A model generated the notes under the pieces. That model searched no databases. It saw only the letters and a program-made list of their open reading frames with translations, and had not been told where the DNA came from. A stretch of DNA of 64,000 nucleotides, taken from positions 1 through 64,000 of the forward strand of contig NZ_JARXVM010000018.1 in the NCBI RefSeq assembly GCF_029892285.1, given 5' to 3'. The position numbers and the translations under genes are program-made. The stretch's first letter is position 1; each line of letters starts with the position of its first letter. Origin of the DNA: Rhizobium sp. SG_E_25_P2. GTDB taxonomy: Bacteria > Pseudomonadota > Alphaproteobacteria > Rhizobiales > Rhizobiaceae. Shown here one piece after another: positions 57,919-64,000 of the stretch.

Positions 57919-59586
57919 ATGTCCGGCATCACCCCCATCCTGATCGAAAACGCGTCCATCCTGACCATGGACCCGGCCAATCCGCGCGCCGAAGCGGTCT
58001 ATGTCGCCGACGGCAAGGTCGTTGGCGTGGGCTCAAATGCCGACATGCGGGCGATTGCGGACAAGAGCGCCCGGATCATCGACGCAGGCGGCAAGACGCT
58101 GACGCCCGGGCTTTCGGAAAACCATCTGCACCTCTTCTCCGGCGCCGCAGAGCTCGACCATCTGCAGCTCGCCGGCGTCGAAGGTTTCGAGGCGCTCAAG
58201 GAAAAGGCGCTCGCTTACGGCGCCGCTATGCCCGATGAAGCGGTGCTTTACGGGCAGGGCGCCAATTACACTGTCCTGGGCGACGAGCGCATGACGCGTC
58301 ATCACCTCGACCGGATCTTCCCGGAGCGCCCCTTTGCGGTCTTCGCCCATGATCATCACACGCTCTGGGCCAACACCAAGGCGCTGGAATTCGGCGGCTT
58401 GCTGCATGGGCTCAAGGTTCGTCCGGGCAATGAAGTGGTGATGGGCGAGGACGGGCTTGCGACCGGTGAGCTGCGCGAGATGGAGGCCTTTGGTCCCCTG
58501 TTGCGCGCTTCGGGCTTCGAGCGCTACCGGCTGGGGCTCGCCACCGGCGGCGAGCCCGATCCCTATCCTGAAGGCGACGAATACGAGAAGGACATCGCCG
58601 TGATGCGGCGGGGGCTCGATTATTGCGCCCGGCACGGCTTCACCTCGCTGCAATGCATGGACGGCAATCTTTATCAGTTGGAACTGCTCGCCGAGATCGA
58701 GAAGCGCGACGGCTTTCTGCCGCTGCGGGTGCGCATTCCCTTCCACTATAAGAGTTTCATGGATCTGCCGATGCTGGAAAAGGCGTCGGCGATGGCGGAA
58801 GCCTACAACTCCGATTTCCTGTCGTCCGGAACCGTCAAACTGTTCCATGACGGCGTCATCGACAGCTGGACGGCAGTGATGCTGGAGCCCTACGCCAACA
58901 AGCCCGACGCCTATGGCGAGAGCCTGTTTGAGCCCGACCAGTTCCGCGACGTGGTGATCGAGGCCGACCGCCGGGGCCTGCAGATCGCCGTCCACGCCAT
59001 CGGCGATGGCGCGGTGCGTGCCGTGCTCGACGCCTATCAGGAGGCGCGCGAGGTCAATGGCCCGCGCGACAGCCGCCACCGGATCGAGCATATCGAAGTC
59101 ATCCATCCAGACGATATCTCGCGTTTCCAGGAATTGGGCGTCATCGCCTCGATGCAGCCCGCGCATGCGCCCGGGGTGATGTCGCTGTCGCTCGAGCCGA
59201 CGATTTCGATGATCGGACGCGATCGGTGGCCCTATTCCTATGCCTGGCGGACGATCAAGGACGCCGGCGCGCATATCCCCTTCGCCTCGGATTGGCCGGT
59301 GTCGCCGATCGATCCCCTCTATTCCGTGCAGGCGGCGATGACGCGGGACAAGTGGCAGGACAGCGATCCCGAACAGCGTTTCACGCTTAAAGAGGCGCTC
59401 GCGGCCTATACGGCGGAAGGCGCTTATGCCGAATTCGGCGAAGATCGCAAGGGCATGATCAAAATAGGTTATTTTGCAGATCTCACTTTGTTCGGCGCCG
59501 ACCTCGAAGCCCGCGATCCAGAGGATATTCATGGCGTCTCGCCGGCGCTCGTCATCTGCGGCGGTCGCGTCACCTATTCGGCCTGA
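57919..59586 (+). CDS. Amidohydrolase family protein (YtcJ-like)
   Basis: A 555 aa metal-dependent hydrolase. The N-terminal composite sheet LIENASILTMDP is followed by the metal motif SENHLHLFSG (H69, H71), LQIAVHAIGDGAVR, HRIEHIEVIHPDD and the C-terminal ASDWPVSPIDP, the usual YtcJ/N-substituted formamide deformylase layout. It is on the plus strand between the glutamine-synthetase-like gene and the importer genes, suggesting it cleaves an amide of an amine compound. The substrate is unknown. Confidence 0.85.
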   Translation: MSGITPILIENASILTMDPANPRAEAVYVADGKVVGVGSNADMRAIADKSARIIDAGGKTLTPGLSENHLHLFSGAAELDHLQLAGVEGFEALKEKALAYGAAMPDEAVLYGQGANYTVLGDERMTRHHLDRIFPERPFAVFAHDHHTLWANTKALEFGGLLHGLKVRPGNEVVMGEDGLATGELREMEAFGPLLRASGFERYRLGLATGGEPDPYPEGDEYEKDIAVMRRGLDYCARHGFTSLQCMDGNLYQLELLAEIEKRDGFLPLRVRIPFHYKSFMDLPMLEKASAMAEAYNSDFLSSGTVKLFHDGVIDSWTAVMLEPYANKPDAYGESLFEPDQFRDVVIEADRRGLQIAVHAIGDGAVRAVLDAYQEAREVNGPRDSRHRIEHIEVIHPDDISRFQELGVIASMQPAHAPGVMSLSLEPTISMIGRDRWPYSYAWRTIKDAGAHIPFASDWPVSPIDPLYSVQAAMTRDKWQDSDPEQRFTLKEALAAYTAEGAYAEFGEDRKGMIKIGYFADLTLFGADLEARDPEDIHGVSPALVICGGRVTYSA

Positions 59587-59833
59587 GGCCCTCGCAAACG
59601 CTTTCGCGTCTCAGACTAAAAAATTTTAGGTCTGGGGCGCCGAAAACAGAGTTGTCAATTTCGTTTCGCTGTGGTCAGTTAACTGGGCGATCGCTGAAAA
59701 CAGCATTTCAAAAATTGAGAAAAAACAAAGCGATCCGGGGAACATCTTCATGCTGGCGCCTCATCTTGGAGGCTATTTGCGTGGGCGGAGAGCGTCATCA
59801 CGATGCGCACCGAAACCTGGGATGTGAGTCAGA
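59587..59833. promoter_or_regulatory. Intergenic region before the polyamine importer operon
   Basis: 247 bases. A hairpin at 59612-59634 (CAGAC-TAAA / TTTA-G-GTCTG with one bulge) follows the amidohydrolase; it lacks a U-tract. A short open frame of 12 codons starts at ATG 59803 and ends TGA at 59839-59841, overlapping the importer ATG at 59834. It has a GGAGAG upstream and could act in translational coupling. The importer promoter probably lies here. Confidence 0.45.
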
Positions 59834-60919
59834 ATGAGTGACACAATCGCGATCGATATTCGCGGCGTTACAAAATATTACGGCCATGGCGACTACCGCG
59901 TGGCGGCCGTGCGGGAGGCCAATCTCTCGATCCGGCAAAATGAATTTTTTACGCTTTTGGGGCCGTCTGGCTGCGGCAAGACCACGCTGCTCCGAATGAT
60001 CGCCGGTTTTGAGTTTCCGCAGGAAGGCGATCTCATTCTGTATGGCGAAAACATCGCCGAGATGCCGCCCTTCCAGCGGCCGATCAATACGGTTTTCCAG
60101 AACTACGCGCTTTTTCCGCATATGTCGGTGGCCGACAATATCGGCTTCGGATTGAAGATGCTCGGCAAGCCGAAGGCGGAGATCCAGGCGCGGGTCGCCC
60201 AGATGCTCAAGCTCGTGCGCATGGAGCATCTCGCCGGCCGCGCCACCAGTCAGTTGTCCGGCGGCCAGCAGCAGCGCGTGGCGCTCGCCCGGGCGCTTGC
60301 GCCGGCGCCAAAGGTCCTGCTGCTCGACGAACCGCTGTCGGCGCTGGATTACAAACTTCGCAAGGAAATGCAGGTGGAGCTCAAGCGGCTCCAGGCCGAA
60401 ACCGGCATCACCTTCATTTTCGTGACGCATGACCAGGAGGAAGCGCTGACGATGTCGGACCGCATCGCGGTCATGTCGGCGGGCCACATCCTGCAGGTCG
60501 GCGCGCCGCGTGATATTTATGATCGGCCCGCGGATCGCTTCGTGGCCGATTTCATTGGCGAGACGAATTTCCTCAAGGGCAAAATCGACGCGACCGAGGG
60601 CGCCGGCGCGAAAGTGGATCTTGCTTGCGGCGTGGCGCTCACCGGGCCTCTGCCCGAGGGTGCGTCCGTCGGTGATGAGGTGACGGTGATGATCCGGCCC
60701 GAACACAGTCGTCTGAGCCGGGAGGGTGGGACGCTTTCGGGGGAGGTCGCCTCAATCGTCTATTTCGGCACCGACACCTATTACAATCTTCGCCTTGTCG
60801 ACGGCTCGACATTCACCGTTCGTCAGCAGAACCGGCCCGGCGAGGACAGCGCCGTCGAAGAAGGCCAGACGCTTGCCGTCACCTTCCCGGACGCGGCGAT
60901 CCGCGTGTTGAGGGGCTGA
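59834..60919 (+). CDS. Polyamine ABC transporter ATP-binding protein (PotA-like)
   Basis: A 361 aa ATPase. Walker A is GPSGCGKT (43-50), the Q-loop is [12 protein letters not shown], the signature is [15 protein letters not shown], Walker B is [12 protein letters not shown] and the switch is [12 protein letters not shown]-terminal TOBE domain follows (about 285-361). It is the first gene of a PotABCD-type operon with 4 bases to the next gene. Putrescine/spermidine uptake is the likely role from gene order. Confidence 0.93.
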   Translation: MSDTIAIDIRGVTKYYGHGDYRVAAVREANLSIRQNEFFTLLGPSGCGKTTLLRMIAGFEFPQEGDLILYGENIAEMPPFQRPINTVFQNYALFPHMSVADNIGFGLKMLGKPKAEIQARVAQMLKLVRMEHLAGRATSQLSGGQQQRVALARALAPAPKVLLLDEPLSALDYKLRKEMQVELKRLQAETGITFIFVTHDQEEALTMSDRIAVMSAGHILQVGAPRDIYDRPADRFVADFIGETNFLKGKIDATEGAGAKVDLACGVALTGPLPEGASVGDEVTVMIRPEHSRLSREGGTLSGEVASIVYFGTDTYYNLRLVDGSTFTVRQQNRPGEDSAVEEGQTLAVTFPDAAIRVLRG

Positions 60920-60923
60920 GACC

Positions 60924-61844
60924 ATGGCGCGTCACGAGGCTCTCATCGAGGCGCAGCAAAAACGGGATGTTCGCAACCGCTGGCTTTTGTCGCTGCCGGC
61001 GTTGTTGATCATCCTGTTTGCCGCCACCGGCCCGCTGCTCATCGTTCTGGTCTATTCTTTCCTGACGCCGGGCGAATATGGCGACGTGGAGTGGACATTC
61101 TCGACCGAATCCTGGGTCGGCGTAGTTCTGCAACGGGACATTTTCGACGATACGCTGACCATCGCTGATGCCCATGTGTCGATCTTCCTGCGCTCGGTGC
61201 AATTGTCGGTGCTGACAACGCTGCTGACGCTGTTTCTGGGCTTCCCGACCGCCTATTTCATCGCCACGCGCCCGGCGAGCAGCCGTGATCTCTGGGTGTT
61301 TGCGATCACCATCCCGTTCTGGACCAATCTGCTCATCCGCACCTTTGCGATGCTGGAGGTGATCCGCAATCAGGGCCTCATCAACACTCTGCTGATGAAG
61401 TTCGGAATCATCGGCTCGCCGATCCAGATGCTGTTTACCGACGGCGCGATTCTTGCCGGCATGGTCTATGTCTATCTGCCGCTGATGGTGCTGCCGCTCT
61501 ACGCCAGTATGGAGAAGATCGATTTCCGGCTGGTGGAAGCGGGATACGATCTCTATGCCACGCCGTTCAACGTGCTCCGGCGGATCATTATTCCGCTGGT
61601 CAAACCGGGAATGATTGCGGGCTCCATTCTGGTCTTCATCCCCTCGCTTGGGGCCTATGTGACGCCCTCCATCCTTGGCGGCGGCAAGAACCTGATGCTC
61701 GGCAACCTGATCGAACTGCAATTCGGCCAAGGGCGTAACTGGCCTCTTGGCGCGGCGCTGTCCATCGTGATGATGGCGCTGGTGATGGTTGCGCTGATCG
61801 CCTATGTCAGAAATTCAGGCTCGATGGAGAAGAGCCATGGCTAA
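60924..61844 (+). CDS. Polyamine ABC transporter permease (PotB-like)
   Basis: A 306 aa membrane protein with about six hydrophobic helices and an EAA-type loop (EAGYDLYATPFNVLRRIIIP) typical of PotB. The N-terminus (RWLLSLPALLIILFAATGPLL) is the first helix. Its stop overlaps the next permease's ATG by 8 bases. Confidence 0.92.
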   Translation: MARHEALIEAQQKRDVRNRWLLSLPALLIILFAATGPLLIVLVYSFLTPGEYGDVEWTFSTESWVGVVLQRDIFDDTLTIADAHVSIFLRSVQLSVLTTLLTLFLGFPTAYFIATRPASSRDLWVFAITIPFWTNLLIRTFAMLEVIRNQGLINTLLMKFGIIGSPIQMLFTDGAILAGMVYVYLPLMVLPLYASMEKIDFRLVEAGYDLYATPFNVLRRIIIPLVKPGMIAGSILVFIPSLGAYVTPSILGGGKNLMLGNLIELQFGQGRNWPLGAALSIVMMALVMVALIAYVRNSGSMEKSHG

Positions 61845-62643
61845 CCGGCTGTTTGACGTTCGCCGCCAGCGTGGCTTCACCACGATCGCCTTGTTCTCCT
61901 TCTTCGCGCTCTATGTGCCGATCGCGGTGCTGGTCGTGTTTTCCTTCAACGCCGGTGAAAGCATCTCCGAATGGGGTGGTTTTTCGCTGGATTGGTATCG
62001 GTCCGCGCTTGGCAATATCCAGGTGATCGAGGCGGCGGGGCGCTCCTTCCAGATCGCGACCGTCGCGGGTCTTGTCGCAACCGCCGTGGCGACGCTTGCC
62101 GCCGTGGCCATGACCCGCACCGCGCCCTATCGCGGCATGACAGCGAAATACGCCTTCCTCAACCTGCCGCTGATGGTGCCTGAAATCGTCACGGCCGTGG
62201 CGCTGTTGATTTTCTTCTCGCGGCTCAAGATGTGGACCGGCTATTCCGGCATGGGCTATCTGATCGCCGCGCATACGGCCTTCTGCGTGCCCTTCGCCTA
62301 TCTGCCGGTGCGCGCCCGACTTGAAAGCATGGACACCACGCTCGAGCGGGCGGCGGCGGATCTCTATGCGACGCCGGTCAAGGCCTTCCGCTACATCACA
62401 CTGCCGCTGCTCTGGCCGGGCATCATCGCGGGCTTCATGCTGGCCTTCGTGATCTCGCTTGACGACGTCGTGATCACCGAATTCGTCAAATCCGGCGGGC
62501 AGGATACGCTGCCGACCTATATGCTCGGCCAGATCCGCCGCGGCACGACGCCTGAGGTCAACGCCATTTCCACGATGTTCCTGCTGCTGTCCTTGGTGGC
62601 GGTGACCATCTTCTTCTTCATCAACAGAAAACGCAGTTCATAA
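61837..62643 (+). CDS. Polyamine ABC transporter permease (PotC-like)
   Basis: A 268 aa membrane protein with about six helices and the EAA-type loop RAAADLYATPVKAFRYITLP. The preceding SLDDVVITEFVK stretch after the helix LAFVISL is typical of PotC. The ATG at 61837 follows GGAGAAGAG and overlaps the previous gene by 8 bases; a longer in-frame start at 61804 lacks support. The binding-protein gene starts 15 bases after its stop. Confidence 0.92.
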   Translation: MANRLFDVRRQRGFTTIALFSFFALYVPIAVLVVFSFNAGESISEWGGFSLDWYRSALGNIQVIEAAGRSFQIATVAGLVATAVATLAAVAMTRTAPYRGMTAKYAFLNLPLMVPEIVTAVALLIFFSRLKMWTGYSGMGYLIAAHTAFCVPFAYLPVRARLESMDTTLERAAADLYATPVKAFRYITLPLLWPGIIAGFMLAFVISLDDVVITEFVKSGGQDTLPTYMLGQIRRGTTPEVNAISTMFLLLSLVAVTIFFFINRKRSS

Positions 62644-62658
62644 AGGAAGGGAACCAAG

Positions 62659-63693
62659 ATGACACTGGGACGGAAAATGCTGGCGGGCTTCGCCATGCTG
62701 ATGGCGTCGGCGAGCTTTGCCCATGCCGACGGAGAATTGCACATCTACAACTGGGGCAACTACACCAGCCCCGAACTGATCAAGAAATTCGAGACGACGT
62801 ATAACGTCAAAGTCACCATCACTGACTACGACTCCAACGACACCGCGCTTGCCAAGGTGCGCCAGGGCGGCACCGGCTTCGACATCGCCGTGCCCAGCCA
62901 GAGCCACCTGCCGATCTGGATCAAGGAAGGCCTGATCCAGGAAACCGATCCCGGCAAGATGGAGAACGCCAAGAACATTTCTCCCGAATGGGCCAATCCG
63001 GACTTCGACCCCGAGCGCAAATATTCGGTTCCGTGGCAGTGGGGTTCGGTTGGCGTGGTGGTCAACACCGACGTCTACAAGGGTGCGGCTGACAGCTGGG
63101 GAATTCTGTTCGATCCGCCGGAAGAGCTGAAGGGCAAGATCAACATCGTGCCGGAAATGTCCGACGTCTTGTATGCGGCTATCGCATACAATGGCGGTAA
63201 GCTCTGCGAAACCGACAAGGCGATCTTGAAAAAGGCCCGCGACACGCTGGTCAAGGCCAAGCCGAACTGGGTGGCGATGGAATACAACACCATCGAAAAG
63301 ATGACGGCGGGCGATTTCGCCGCCACTTCGGACTGGAACGGTTCGGCGCTGCGCCAGCGGCTCGCCAAGCCGAACATCCATTATTTCTATCCGAAGGAAG
63401 GCATCACCTTCTGGTCCGACAACGTCGTCGTGCTGAAGGAAGCCAAGAATGTTGAAAACGCCAAGCTGTTCCAGAACTTCATCATGGATCCGGAAAATGC
63501 GGCGATGATCTCGGCCTTTGCGCGCTATTCCAACGGCATCGCTGGCTCCGACAAGTTCATGCCCGCCGACATGAAGGGCGCCCCCGAACTCAACCCGCCG
63601 GCCGAAGTAAAGGCCAAGGCCGAGTTTATGAAACTCTGCGATCCCGCCACGCAGGATCTCTACACCAAGATCTGGACCGAACTGCAGAAGTAA
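62659..63693 (+). CDS. Polyamine-binding periplasmic protein (PotD/PotF-like)
   Basis: A 344 aa solute-binding protein. A Sec signal peptide (about 1-22, ending ASFAHA) is followed by ELHIYNWGNYTSPELIKKFE, the PotD/PotF-family start, and later FDIAVPSQSHL and PWQWGSVGVVVNTDVYK. It delivers substrate to the permease pair encoded just upstream. The downstream hairpin at 63711-63736 probably sets a lower level for the next gene. Confidence 0.93.
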   Translation: MTLGRKMLAGFAMLMASASFAHADGELHIYNWGNYTSPELIKKFETTYNVKVTITDYDSNDTALAKVRQGGTGFDIAVPSQSHLPIWIKEGLIQETDPGKMENAKNISPEWANPDFDPERKYSVPWQWGSVGVVVNTDVYKGAADSWGILFDPPEELKGKINIVPEMSDVLYAAIAYNGGKLCETDKAILKKARDTLVKAKPNWVAMEYNTIEKMTAGDFAATSDWNGSALRQRLAKPNIHYFYPKEGITFWSDNVVVLKEAKNVENAKLFQNFIMDPENAAMISAFARYSNGIAGSDKFMPADMKGAPELNPPAEVKAKAEFMKLCDPATQDLYTKIWTELQK

Positions 63694-63710
63694 GGTCCGA
63701 CTCATCATCG

Positions 63711-63736
63711 CCCGCCGCGGCAAAGGTCGCGGCGGG
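63711..63736 (+). terminator. Hairpin after the polyamine-binding protein gene, probable terminator
   Basis: CCCGCCGCG (63711-63719) pairs perfectly with CGCGGCGGG (63728-63736), followed by TATTTGATT. The tail is only partly T-rich, so read-through to the next gene (ATG at 63763) is likely. Confidence 0.6.
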
Positions 63737-63762
63737 TATTTGATTCAACGGAATTCCGCGCC

Positions 63763-64000
63763 ATGAAAACGATTTTCTCGCCCCGTCATCTGGGTCACGC
63801 CAACAATCTGGAACTCGTCGCCGGCGCTATCGTGCCCGCCTTCGAGATGCCCTCGCGGGCACAGTTCATCCATGAACGCATCCTGGACGTCGGGCTCGGC
63901 CCGATCCTCGGTCCGGACGATTACACGCTCGACACCGCCGCCCGTGTCCATCGTAAGGACTTTCTCGACTTCCTGCCGACCGTCTATCCGCGGTGGAAAG
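63763..64000 (+). CDS. Acetylpolyamine amidohydrolase / histone deacetylase family protein, partial
   Basis: Only the first 79 codons are in the window; the gene continues past its end. The N-terminus MKTIFSPRHLGHANNLELVA followed by FEMPSRAQFIHERI and GPILGPDDY resembles bacterial acetylpolyamine aminohydrolases (AphA), zinc enzymes that deacetylate acetylputrescine and acetylspermidine. The catalytic histidine and zinc residues lie beyond the end. Position after a polyamine importer supports the assignment. Confidence 0.8.
   Translation, partial: MKTIFSPRHLGHANNLELVAGAIVPAFEMPSRAQFIHERILDVGLGPILGPDDYTLDTAARVHRKDFLDFLPTVYPRWK

Overview
The window looks like chromosomal DNA of a high-GC alphaproteobacterium of the order Hyphomicrobiales (Rhizobiales). 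Evidence: a three-gene pntAA-pntAB-pntB transhydrogenase behind an aa3 oxidase subunit IV gene, a heterotetrameric sarcosine oxidase operon (soxBDAG), a glgP-glgB-glgC-glgA-pgm glycogen operon, a circularly permuted ATP-grasp/alpha-E/transglutaminase cluster, and two copies of a RIME-like rhizobial palindromic repeat. The genus cannot be fixed from the sequence alone. No tRNA, rRNA, CRISPR array, transposase or phage gene was seen.

Layout. 1-3.6 kb: oxidase subunit IV and transhydrogenase, closed by a strong terminator. 3.6-4.2 kb: a BrnT/BrnA toxin-antitoxin pair. 4.2-7.5 kb (minus): amino-acid-oxidase-like flavoprotein, TolB-like propeller, TPR lipoprotein and ribosomal protein S21. 7.8-13 kb (plus): sarcosine oxidase soxBDAG. 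13.0-14.7 kb: an orphan ribbon-helix-helix antitoxin gene joined to an AT-rich island with a PIN-like protein. 14.7-20.7 kb: glgX, a LysE exporter, a Ser/Thr kinase fused to a universal-stress domain, a metallophosphoesterase and a GAF-GGDEF cyclase. 20.8-29.9 kb (minus): glycogen operon. 30.2-38.2 kb (minus): a TadG-like VWA protein, then the transglutaminase/ATP-grasp/alpha-E cluster.

38.3-52.1 kb is the most interesting block. On the minus strand a LysR regulator, an ABC importer, a 2-ketoarginine-decarboxylase-like enzyme, a guanidinobutyrase and a DMSP-lyase-family cupin follow one another. The last two are coupled through a shared TGATG. Divergent from the regulator are an M20 hydrolase, a dimethylargininase-like enzyme and two FMN/FAD 2-hydroxyacid oxidases. 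Together they suggest a guanidino-compound (arginine, methyl-arginine or argininic acid) catabolic locus. The substrate assignment is inference.

52.1-54.7 kb: an AT-rich sulfotransferase gene, about 840 bp without a recognisable gene, and a CpdA-like phosphoesterase. 54.7-64 kb: a polyamine locus with an SpuC-like aminotransferase divergent from a gamma-glutamylputrescine-synthetase-like gene, a YtcJ-like amidohydrolase, a PotABCD-type importer, and the start of an acetylpolyamine amidohydrolase cut by the window end.

Start codons were chosen from Shine-Dalgarno sequences, family alignments known from memory and neighbour overlaps. No database search was run.
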